From Uranotaenia lowii (lineage: Eukaryota; Arthropoda; Insecta; Diptera; Culicidae), in contig NC_073693.1 of assembly GCF_029784155.1 (NCBI RefSeq), positions 340,025,248 through 340,089,247 on the forward strand: 64,000 bases of DNA, in the 5' to 3' direction. A program made the position numbers and the translations under genes. Position 1 is the first letter of the stretch, and each line of letters opens with the position of its first letter. This document shows, one piece after another, positions 23,143-32,978 of this stretch. Below the pieces are notes generated by a model. It was not told the DNA's origin. It saw nothing but the letters and a program-made list of their open reading frames with translations, and did not search any database.

Positions 23143-26100
23143 TTATAAATTTTGATTTTCAATTAACATAGCTTTTTGAAATTTTTTTACCAAGTTATTA
23201 ACTGCCATCACTCGACTATTGGTAGAAATGTTCAAAATAATTATGTCGAAGAAGGAAATAATTTTTTTTAGTATAGGAGGCACTGGGGTGGCGAATACCT
23301 TAAATGATTTTAAGGCAACATTTAGCGCATTGGAAAAATTAGGGCCGCAGAAAAACGGTGATCCATGGACCAGCACTGTAAAATTTCCCGATTTCAGTGG
23401 GGGAGCGTCACACAATATGCAAATCGGTAGATCTGGCCAACTTTGCTCGTCTGTGACGTCCACCCACCGAATTAGTTCGCCACACATGTTCTCTAGAGGC
23501 GAAAGTCTGCTATCGGCACGCTTCGTGTTTCCTTGTGCTGTGAGGGTTCTCAAAATTTTCAAAATCCCTTGAATTTCAACTGGAAAGAAAAAAACTTTTG
23601 TTACAAGATTTAAGAAGTAACATGCCACGTGGACAACTAAGGGAAGGAAGTATACTGTGTCTATAGACACAAGTACATTATACATGCTGTCAAAATTACC
23701 TAGGTTTGTAAAAATATGTCGATATTAAAGGTATCGAGAAGATATAGATAAGTAAAATATAAAAATCGACAAAACATTTGGTTTGATTTTGGAATTATAA
23801 AACAAAATTCTTCGTTTATCATAAAATAAGCCACAGGATGAAAAATCCTCATATTCTAAATAATAAAAAAAACAAAAAGAGAAATAACTGAAATTGTGTT
23901 AATAAGCAGCCATCTTAAAAGTTATAACAGGATAAAACATTAAATTTGGAATTCAAATTATAAGTATAAATAAATATTTGAGAGAGTAAATGATTTCAAT
24001 AGAACCAGAGTATAAATGCTAGTAATTGTACAAAGAGAATAATTTTCTTTTGGTTCCGCTCGAACTCACTTATCTTTACATTATAACCGAATTCATTTTG
24101 AACTAAACCATATGATTTTTAAGTATGTTTTTTCAAACTACCGTTTTCCACGGCCTCATATTCACCGTCTAATATCAGTGAGTATGGTTATATACGGTCA
24201 AACAAACATGGTGTTGTCGCTGGATACATCAGTCGGAACTCGTATTCGATCTGTAAATAAAATTATAGCAATTGTAGATTATAACAAATTGAAAGTATTT
24301 AACATACAGTGCCGTTCATAATTGTATACAAATGGGGAGCACGCTCACTGCCACTTTGACTTGGAACTTGCATAACTTTTTACTCTGATGATATTTTTTC
24401 TCACATTTCCACGTAAGGTAGATTAACTATCACAGTATCATTTCACAAAATATGAGTTGAGTTCTGAAGTTATTGTGAACTGAGATACAGAAATTCTACA
24501 AAATCAGACTTTTTGGACTTTTGCCATTCACACTGCAAAATCTCGGAAATTACGTAAAAGATATTACATATTAACATATTGTTTGCAGAGTGGTCTTGAG
24601 AAATAACAGGGAAATTCTTGATCTATATGTTACTCAGAACATTTAAAAAAAAATATCATCAGAGTTAAAAGTTATGAAAGTTCAAACTCGAAGTGACAGT
24701 GCGCGTGTTTTAAACAATTATGAACGGTACTGTAGCTTTCCATACTAAATCTGTATCCAGTAATACGAAAAATGTCTTTAGAATATCCTCAGTTTTTTGT
24801 TGCGAACGTAGTCGGTTCCTATATCTCAAAGTTCTCTGCAACAGGGATGTAGCTGTTTCGAAATCGTTATCTTCTGCCAAAGAGTCGATTGCGTGCGATT
24901 CTTCCGCTGTTAGATTTTTGTGGAGTCCGGTCCTTTTTCCAGACGCTTTTTTTTGAAATCGCATTCCTCACCCAGTTTTCAATGTATCCAGTGTGCTTTC
25001 CTGTCGCCTCCCCGTTATTCTCCCAGAAAAACTCGAACTAATAAAAGAAAAGAAACGAAAATTTAAGAAATGTTACATAAATACTTAACTACCTACAGTA
25101 CCGTTCATAATTCTTTAGAAACTGGGATGCGCGTACATAGACTTTTAAATTTGCACATCCATAACTTTTAACTCAGATGATATTTTTTCTTCTAACTTTT
25201 TATTACAGTTAGATCAAATTTTAAGTTTCTATAGTATTTGATACTTGAGATATTGCAATTCTATACGACTTTTTTAACATAAGTTTACTTTAATTTTCAA
25301 AAATCTTTCAGTTAACATAAGTTTACTTTAATTTTCAAAAATCAGTTCAGATGCGCTGGGTCAAATGTGAATATTGAAGACCAAAAGAAATTATTTCAAC
25401 TATGAAATATTTTAGAAACTTAAAATTTTGTCAGGTTATAGTTGAATAATTGACCTTACTTAAATAAAAAGTTTGAAGCAAAAGTTAAAGTTAAAAAAAA
25501 AGTTAAAAGTTATCGAAATGCGAAGTTGAAAATCTATGTGCGTGCAACCTATTTTCATGAACGGTCCTGTGTATATTGTTTTAAAATTATTCGTTCATAT
25601 TGTTACCTCTTCTGGTTTCCCTACTTCCAAGCTCTTCAACCGTTCGAAAGCTCGAACAATCGACTTTGCGAGTTGTTTTTTTAAATGCAGTTTTATAGAC
25701 CTAAAAAGAAAATAGATATGAATGATTCTGAGTTTGACGATTTTCGTACAACAGGCACTTGCACCTCTCTGATCCCAAGCACCATAAAACAGGGACTTCG
25801 AGTGAAATTTAAATTATTGATAGTCACGTACCTTTTTTGATTGATCAAGGGCTGGAAAAAGTGGATGCATAACGTTCTTACGAGCAAATTCTTATCACTT
25901 CTTGAAATGACATTATCACCTCTCAGCTTATTGTACAATAGATCTTGCAATACAGGACAGCTATTAATGTAATCAACCACAAGCGCTTCATTGATTTCGA
26001 AGTCAGTATGTTCGAAGGTCAAAGGCGAATGCTGTAATTACACAAAATAATTTTATTTATTATATTTATGTTATACAATCAATTAAAGTACCTGTGGAAC

Positions 26101-29100
26101 TAATTTTGGAACCAAATCAGATTCCAACGATGCTTGGACTGAACGGATTTTCATCCACTGGCCAAGTTTTAATCCAAGTTTATTTAGAATGTCGTTCTCG
26201 GTAAGAAGCAGAAATAACTGTATTGTGTCTACTCCATTTTCTGAAAATAAATAAAAATATATTACCATTAACAAATATTCTGTTACGGAATATTAAAAAA
26301 ATTTAGCAATCGTTAAATAAAGTCACATGCTATATTGATGTTAGGCAATCAAACATCCAATTAGTTATATCTCTTCACCGGTAAAAGAACCATAGCTTTA
26401 TCTAAACTTCATTTAAGATGTATCACAATCAATTACACTAGTTTACAAAATTAAAAAAAAAACGTGGACTTTATTTTTGAGTTATGTTTCAAATATGAAA
26501 TTTTGGAAAATTCAGAAAAAATTGAAATCTCTTTTTTGTATATTTAAGCTAAATAAATTTGATGTAGATCATCTGCACTGCGCTAGATGTTTGAATCTCA
26601 AAACAAGAACTTTTTTTCTTTTCCAAAATTTCAAATTTTGAGCCTAATTTAAAACTTTTCTACGGATTTTTTTTTAATATTATTTCACATTAAATGTGAT
26701 CGTCAGTTTACTCATCTCAAAAATGCTGTAAACTAGTGTTATTATTATAGTAAACATGTATGTCATGCACTTATCATTTAAATTAAAATTTCCGAAAACA
26801 TACGTACCGATGTATATGCTTTCACTTTTAAATGTAATTAATTATGTAGCAATTAATGTAGTGCTTCATCGAAATACTTGTTAGAAATATACTCTTTTGC
26901 TGAATTATATGGCTGCCATAGGTTGTAAGTTTTTCGCGTGTAAACAGCATCTTCTTTTAACAGTACTATTTGTCCTGTTCGTTGGACCTGATAACTATGA
27001 AACCATTTTTCAAAGCATACACTGGTAAGCTTTTCAACAATAAAATGTATTTGATCATGTGCATATACAATATGCGAAATCATTGCAAAGTTTTTCATTT
27101 GATCATCGTTGTATTTAACTATTGCTCCACCACGAAAATGAATCCCATGGATAATTAAATGCTTAACATCTAATACATTTGTTGGTAGGTTTTCAAGTAA
27201 ATTAGAAAACAGTGTTTTTTCCTTTGCAATAATTGAAGAAGATATTATATTGAATCTTTGTGAATAACTTCTATAAACGATAGACGAAACTTGTTTCAAA
27301 TTGAAACGTTTGGCTATACTATAAGAAACATTTATGAAGTTTTGCGCATTTCGCATTTGATCTTTGGGTAGCTTGTTTAGAGCTTCAAAACGCATGCAAC
27401 AGTACTCGTTCTGAGTTGTATTAGTTTTAGTATTAGTTGCGTAATGTGCGAGGTGATGAAATTTGTTTATAGGAACAATATTTGGAAAACAAATTTTGAA
27501 ATGTTCATGTAAATCCTTCACGTTTTGGTCTAAATCATGAATCATGTTTCGGTTTATTTCATTTGAGAATACAACGTAGCATATTTTTTGTAATAAGTAA
27601 ATTAATTCCATGTGTTGTTCTTCATAAGGCACGTCTCCATTCACCAGAAACGGAAAAACTCTCAATAAGAGCCAACTTTGAGCAGCAGTCTGTTTCAATT
27701 TATTTCCCTTTTCCAAAAGCTTTTTATTGCTAAAATTAGATGACGGCTTGTCTTTCTTTTCAATATTTCCATAGTCAAAATCTCGTATACGATCGTTGAA
27801 ATTTGAACAGCTAAAATATTTTTTTTCCTTGATGAATACGCGCAAAATAAGTTTAATAATTTGATGAACAACGCCTTCGAGAATGTCATGCATTGGGTCA
27901 AAGCATTTATTATTTGCAACCCGAAAATACGCCAACTGATGTAAAGCGCAATCTCCAGCAACTCCTCTTTCGCTGATCTGTATATAAAAAATATTTATTT
28001 AATATTTGCAAAATCGTAGAATACCATAAAATTTGCCATTTTCATTCTATCTTATCGAATACAAAATGCAAAAATATTGGTAAGTAAAATGGTAAATAAT
28101 AATTTTATCTTATATTATGTATATAGAAGTTATGGAGCAAAACAAAAATGTGCCAAAATACCTCACACTCCACTATATTATAACCGTTTCGGTAATAAGC
28201 ACATTTTTGTACGTTAGCATGCAATTAACAATCAAGGGAAATGTTTTAATTAACACGATCATAATAAATTTATCAAAAATCACACCTGAGATTTTTCCGT
28301 TTGATTGGAATTATGCATTCCTACAATTCTACGATTCACATTGTCGATGTCATTTTGATGAGATGATTCTGTCCTGAATGGGAAATTCTCTCCGAAAAAT
28401 CCATTTTTCATATCTTCCTTAGATATGTAGCATTGTCTACAAAAGTATTTAGCACTTGGTCCGAGAAAGTTGAATATTTCATGTGCTGCCAATGTATCTC
28501 CAGCAAAATTACACAAAACAGCTCTGAGGGTGTAATCTGTACTACCGAATTTCATTTTTATTCCTTCTTCAGACTCCAGTCTTTTTAAATCTTCGACGAG
28601 AGGATTGAGTATTTGATTATAGCCATACTTTTTCAAAACCTTCGATTTGACTGATATAACAAGGTAGTTCATATTGTATGTCGATTCTCTAATCTTTCCA
28701 AAATTTTGAATTTTTATATATAAATGACTTATCTTCTGGTTCCCCGCTCGTGAGCTGAGAGGATTAACTATTTCGATGTCATCTGCATTTAATGTGATTC
28801 TCAATGCCTGCGGATATCGCTTCAAAAAAGGATGATTGAGGAAAGCATCGCCATCAATGAATGAATGCACGTATCCTTCCGGTGCCTTTCTTTCACTTTC
28901 TACTATCATCATAGCATCCGGATTTTTCATGATAAGTTTTAATATATCGACAACAGATATGTATTGAAAAGAATCTTTCATTTTTCTTTTCTTCTCTTTT
29001 CTCACAATCCCGTGATTGGTGTGGACTTTAACTGTTTTGGTTATGTATCTTTCATCCAAAATGACCTCGACTGGTTGAGGGATTTTAGCATTGGCTTCAA

Positions 29101-32055
29101 TAGACATATTTGCTATTTGTTTATTAATATCTTTAACGTCTTTAAATATATTTCCAATACTAAAATTATTAATAGCATCAATAATAGTAGACGTGGTAGA
29201 AAATTTCATATATTCTTCAAAAATAGGTTGGACGATGTACCACAAATAAGTTTGCACTTGTTCCAGCAAACCATTAACATTATCCATTATTTCCTGAATA
29301 TGTTTTTCAGGTACTGAGACATTGCAACGCATGTTCGAAATGAACTTTTTTGAGCTGCTATAAATTTCATCTAATGGAAGTTTCCTCGAAAATATTATTG
29401 GATTAACTATCCCTTCAAGGTACCTTAAATCAGATTTCGGATAAGATTCATGGTGCTCATTTCTTATTATGTTAGATTCTGCTGAGGTATCAATTATTTC
29501 GCAGTCCGGAGCAGGATGCATACTTATTAGATGATCCTTGAATTTATTGAACCTGGAGAACTGCGAATTACACTGCACCCCTTTTTTATGTTCTTTGCAT
29601 GTGAATGGGACATTATTTTTCTCCGTCAGTTTAAGGCGATGTATGTTTTTCATATGATTTTTTAAAGCATCTATGCCCCCGATAATAATATTCATGCACA
29701 CAAAACATCGGTACCCTATTTACAAAAAAAAAAAAAAAAAAATGAAACAATTACATGAACCAAGTAGGGGAGAGTGGGGTATCGTTACTGAAATGAAACC
29801 CTAGCTTAAGTCCCCCTTTTTCTTACTACTTTCACGTTTGTACATTTGATTATACTTTGTAAATAAACTAAAATATATTTCAAAATCCACTCATTTTCAA
29901 CCGAAGACAATCGATGATTAATTAAACTAGATAATAAATAATTGACCCGTTACTTCCCACGATTTTTTTTAAATATTTGAACAACATAAAAGCTTTTGTA
30001 AGAAAAGAGCTTGAACAAAAGTTGTTCCCCATGGCATCAAAAGCTGTAATTCGTTGAACAAAGTTTTTGATTGTTTCAATAGTTGCTAGATTGTTTTTCA
30101 ATAGTTACTATATCTAAATTTCAAGAAGGCTTATAGACAAGCACAATGAGAACACAAGGAAGATAATACAATTATTGACTGCATCATAGCAGATTTACAA
30201 ACTTGATAAAGACGCAAATGTTGTGGATCATTTGTGCTACCACATGGGATGTAGAGGGTTAAACACATTGACAACTCTTATTCTTACCCCTCCTGTCCCT
30301 AGCTACGTTCTTGCTTGACCACATGTTTATATTATGTATTATAGAGTTAATGAGTTTGATCTTGAACGTCCAAAGCTGATAAAAATATTATTTTGTGAAT
30401 TATAGTACTAAATTATTTAAAAAATCAAAATAAAAATAAAAAAAAACTTTTTTTTTAAACTCGAGTCTAAAATTTCGGATAATCGAACCCCTGATAATCG
30501 AGTCTCCGGATAATCGAGTCCGACCTGTATTGGATTTATGTTCGTCTTTATCGCATTAGAAAAAATGGACAAAACATTTCTATAGCTGGTGATACTGACT
30601 TCATCATTGTTTCAGAGTTTTTCAAAACAAGTTTTAGAAGATAACTGGAAGAACAGACTTATGGTTGGTCCTCAAATATTTTACTGGTAAAATTAATCAA
30701 AGTTTTAAAAACAACTCAAAATGAATGTAGCAAATCAATGCCATTTCGGCTGGATATGAATAGAATGCAGTTCAAGATAATAAATCAACTCCTCCTGATA
30801 CCAGTTGGAGGAAGGACAAGGGTGGGTTCGAGATTGGCCTCTACTTACTCCCCAAGCATCTCGTCGGCAACTCATGGGATTCGAACCCAAAGTTTTTCTT
30901 GCCGATACCGGGAATCGAACCCAGAACGCTTGGGTTACTAGACTCGCGCCAGCCTATCCACTAGACCACATAAGCGCTGATTAATAATAAATTGAATACA
31001 TTAAACATAAAATCAAAGTAAAAAAAAAATCAAAATTCTGAAATTAATGTCAGATTAGGCCAAAAACTAACCTTGATTAAAATTTGTTAGAAAAATAATA
31101 ATGATTGTTATTATTATTCATCTTATTATGTATTTATATTCTTCATTTTCAATGTTATATCATGAATTTAAAAAAAAAACATGATTTGAATTATGAATTC
31201 TCGATTAGGAAAAATATGCATTTTTAAACTTAGATTTTATTCTTTAATTGATAATACAATTCTATTGTACAACATGCTGAAACTGATAAAATAAAAATAA
31301 AAATATTCCAAGTTTTGATATAAATATTAAAATCACAAAGATGATATAAATAAGGTTGACATTACGCATAAAAATTGAACTTTCAAGTTACTACTTCGGA
31401 ACATTTTTCGATTTTTCAACAGATTAATTAAAAATCATGATCGTAAAAATACATAAATCATTCAAAAAATGCCTGACAATAGGATTAAAGAAACAAAAAA
31501 TGGAATAAATGATCCATTTGTGTTTAGGTTTTTGATAGAAACAGATTTAAAGGTTGTTGAACATAAAACATGATTTTCCTATGGAAACATTCGTCCAAAG
31601 TCCGATTTTTGTAGAATTACTCTATCTCTGGCCACACAACCTTCAGAAAGCTTAAATTTCGTGATATGATAGTGTAATAGTTGGTTTATATTACGCAGAA
31701 ATTTGATCAAAAAATATTTCCAGAGAACAAAGTTATGGAAGTTCAAAATTAAAATGACAGAGCGCGAGCTTCCAATTTCTATACAATTATGAACGGTACT
31801 GTAGATGAGTCTCGTTACTCGAGTCGCAGAATAAGCCCCAATTTCAGATATTAAATTTTGTGTAAGTGGCAGCGAACGGGGTCTTTCAAAATAATGTTAA
31901 ATTCACTGCTTTTGCAATGATGAAAAATAAGCATTAGATTGGAACGAAAAATTTACAAGGAGTTTTTGATTGCCCCGATGTGTAATGGGAATTTTGAACT
32001 TACCTCGAAGGTGCTCCGTTAGATCAGGCCCCAGTTGGGCCTCTAGATAGTCCAT
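23143..32055 (-). CDS. SAM-domain protein of the CACTA-like element, seven exons, one frameshift
   Basis: Exons on the minus strand: 32055-32004, 26240-26092, 26031-25832, 25700-25607, 25037-24746, 24250-24196 and 23579-23143. Every intron is GT-AG and phases agree (1,0,2,0,0,1) if one base is discounted in exon 5. The product is about 425 aa. Residues 1-60 form a SAM domain: exon 1 supplies YLEAQLGPDLTEHLR and exon 2 continues ENGVDTIQLFLLLTENDILN, then LGLKLGQWMKI. Exon 5 encodes ENNGEATGKHTGYIENWVRN and a helical segment. Exon 6 gives IEYEFRLMYPAT. Exon 7 holds LPICILCDAPPLK and a segment rich in hydrophobic residues. From memory, this order resembles uncharacterised SAM proteins found in many animal genomes. 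The role could be that of an accessory DNA-binding protein like TnpA, but this is inference. Exon 5 has 292 bases where 291 are needed; the extra base maps to an A8 run (24947-24954). Confidence 0.72.
24307..24732. mobile_element. TA-flanked MITE, Tc1/mariner-like, copy 1
   Basis: 426 bp with terminal inverted repeats CAGTGCCGTTCATAATTGT and its near-inverse ACAATTATGAACGGTACTG, flanked by TA (24305-24306, 24733-24734). No coding capacity. It lies in the intron between exons 5 and 6 of the SAM-protein gene, with its edge only about a dozen bases from the 5' splice site at 24745. Confidence 0.8.
25096..25569. mobile_element. TA-flanked MITE, Tc1/mariner-like, copy 2
   Basis: Begins CAGTACCGTTCATAATTCT after TA and ends CATGAACGGTCCTG. 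The right end is worn, so the closing TA is not clean. Same family as 24307-24732, in the intron between exons 4 and 5. It contains a short internal direct duplication of AACATAAGTTTACTTTAATT near 25277-25340. Confidence 0.7.
26853..32055 (-). CDS. Zinc-finger/TNP2-like transposase of the CACTA-like element, three exons
   Basis: Exons: 32055-32004 (shared with the SAM protein), 29715-28286 and 27977-26853 (TAA at 26855-26853). Introns are GT-AG with phases 1 and 0, giving 868 aa without any stop. Two C2H2-type fingers lie near the N-terminus: C21, C24, H38, H43 and C57, C66, H79, H84. The central part contains LNADDIEIVNPLSSR (D329/D330), then CNFAGDTLAAHEIF (D424), then CRQCYISKEDM. Exon 3 contains CFDPMHDILEGVV (D521, H524, D525, E528) and CMRFEALNKL (E692). 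These blocks match in order a family of uncharacterised transposase-like proteins common in animal genomes, and I propose D329 or D330, D424 and E692 as the acidic catalytic set of an RNase H-like fold. Expected role: cutting and joining the element ends in the nucleus. The intact frame indicates recent or maintained function. Confidence 0.75.
28287..29700 (+). other. Antisense frames only in this interval
   Basis: The plus strand here is the antisense of the transposase exon 2. Short open stretches on this strand (for example 28964-29317) have no protein-like features and are not annotated as genes. Confidence 0.6.
29764..29790. repeat. Solo end of the TAGGGGAGAGTGGGG MITE family
   Basis: GTAGGGGAGAGTGGGGTATC matches the left end of the complete MITE at 32979-33904. 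No opposite end was found nearby, so this is a fragment in intron 1 of the CACTA-like element. Confidence 0.55.
30460..30527 (-). mobile_element. Terminal fragment of a pogo/Tigger-like element
   Basis: On the minus strand it starts CAGGTCGGACTCGATTATCC next to TA (30528-30529), then carries two more GATTATC(A/C) motifs at regular spacing. Repeated CGATTATCCG blocks behind a CAG end are typical of pogo-type ends. The other end is not visible. Confidence 0.5.
30770..30978 (-). mobile_element. tRNA-derived SINE
   Basis: The minus strand begins AGCGCTTATGTGGTCTAGTG, an A-box-like stretch, and reaches a B box GGTTCGATTCCCGG (30921-30908) about 57 bases later, the spacing of a polymerase III promoter. 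The intervening arms do not fold as a normal tRNA, and related sequence continues past the tRNA length with a second B-box-like GGGTTCGAATCCC at about 30888-30876. This is the structure of a SINE head and body. It sits in intron 1 of the CACTA-like element. Confidence 0.6.
31590..31801. mobile_element. TA-flanked MITE, copy 3 (truncated)
   Basis: The right end reads ACAATTATGAACGGTACTG followed by TA (31802-31803), as in the MITE at 24307-24732. The interior shares the AAAGTCC...TTTTGTAGAATT block in the matching orientation. The left end is missing. Confidence 0.6.
32004..32055 (-). promoter_or_regulatory. Shared first coding exon and branch-point donor
   Basis: The ATG (preceded by ATCGAA) opens 17 codons, then CGAG meets a strong donor GTAAGT after one base of the 18th codon. 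Joining to 29715 gives Gly18 and a zinc finger; joining to 26240 gives Glu18 and completes the SAM domain. Both acceptors are phase 1, so the choice of acceptor decides which protein is made. The peptide itself makes best sense as the first helix of the SAM domain. Confidence 0.7.
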
Positions 32056-32195
32056 TTCGATGTGTAATTACGAATTTAATTTCACTTCCACTACAACCGC
32101 GCACAATTTTCCACCAACCAATGTAAACAAACGTTACGCATATGAGCCAAAACAAGAAGACGAAATGATTCGGTTATATATTTTATGCACTGAAA

Positions 32196-32214
32196 TATTT
32201 CTTCTCGAGAAATA
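32196..32214. promoter_or_regulatory. Right subterminal near-palindrome
   Basis: TATTTCTTCTCGAGAAATA, 125 bp inside the right end of the CACTA-like element and about 140 bp upstream of the shared start codon, so it could serve both as a transposase-complex site and in promoter control. Confidence 0.45.
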
Positions 32215-32312
32215 TTTCCAATGCATTAAAAAATAATAACTGAATACTTATTTTTTAATTATGGCAATAGTTACACACAAAGAAATTACTGAGATATTAA
32301 ATATAAATGTTT

Positions 32313-32338
32313 TTTTATATTTTTTTCATTTCTGAGTG
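32313..32338. repeat. Right terminal inverted repeat of CACTA-like element
   Basis: Exact reverse complement of 22817-22842. TA follows at 32339-32340. Confidence 0.9.
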
Positions 32339-32978
32339 TACGTACGGATGAACAAACTCCATCACCTTGTGAAAATAACATTCATCAACATTCTCGCTTG
32401 AATAAATGCACTTAGAGGAGTTTGTTCTTCGTAACTTCACCAGGAATCTCGTGAGAAAATTAATTTGTCATCAAAAAAGAAGCGGACTAATTAGCGATTT
32501 AACGCCAGCCACTAGAAAAAAGCATTTATCAACATTCTTCCTTGACTGATTGCTTTTGGTGGAGTTTGTTTATCCGCTAGTACAAAAGTTTGGTGAAAAA
32601 ATAAGTGAAAACGAAAATAATCTAACAAATACGGAGCAGGAAAATTAGCGATTAGCATTTTAATGCCGGACACTGAAAATTTGGAAACCTTTCGGCTAAA
32701 TACCTAAACCAAAAATATATTTTTGAACATTTACTCCTTGAAAACGACATTTGCACAGCTTGCATGATTGAAGTCAGAGTTTAAAAAAATAAAATATCTA
32801 TTTCTGAAAGGCTATTTACTTCCACAAAAGGTTGTTACCATACTGAAAATAGAAGGCACTGTTCAATTCAAAAAATTTTACCTGATGTCACAAAAATAAC
32901 TGATGTAATTTTTGTAGGTAGATCAATTGTTTGTAAGATTGCAAATTAAAAATACCATTAGGATGTAAGCGATGTGTA

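Larger units (their letters stand above)
22817..32338 (-). mobile_element. CACTA-like DNA transposon with two-product gene
   Basis: A 9,522-bp element with 26-bp perfect terminal inverted repeats. Both ends start CACTCAGAAATGAAAAAAAT and match for six more bases. TA lies immediately outside both ends (22815-22816 and 32339-32340) and is the inferred 2-bp duplication. Near-palindromes with TATTTCT...GAGAAATA occur 102 and 125 bp inside the left and right ends. The minus strand carries a transcription unit that starts about 280 bp inside the right end and stops about 330 bp inside the left end. It encodes a zinc-finger/transposase-like protein and a SAM-domain protein sharing exon 1. CACT termini and a TNP2-like transposase point to the CACTA/EnSpm group in the wide sense; superfamily placement is inferred. 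Three related TA-MITEs, a pogo-like end and a tRNA-derived SINE are nested in its introns, so this copy is not new. Confidence 0.85.

Noticed and set aside
24307..24746. MITE as a truncating insertion into the last exon of the SAM gene
   Set aside because: A donor at 24745-24744 and an acceptor before 24250 give a phase-matched junction that continues with conserved-looking sequence, so the MITE is intronic.
24710..24964. Independent small gene MRFQKKASG... ending in the MITE
   Set aside because: Its body is the second half of exon 5 of the SAM protein in a shifted frame; the C-terminal residues come from intron and MITE sequence.
26809..26852. Continuation of the transposase exon into the SAM exon through a donor at 26807
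   Set aside because: The transposase frame stops with TAA at 26853, and the only phase-compatible segment before the donor has no start codon and an upstream stop. The shared exon 1 explains the SAM N-terminus better.
30901..30978. Functional tRNA gene on the minus strand
   Set aside because: A and B boxes are present, but the acceptor and anticodon arms do not pair properly; better explained as a SINE head.
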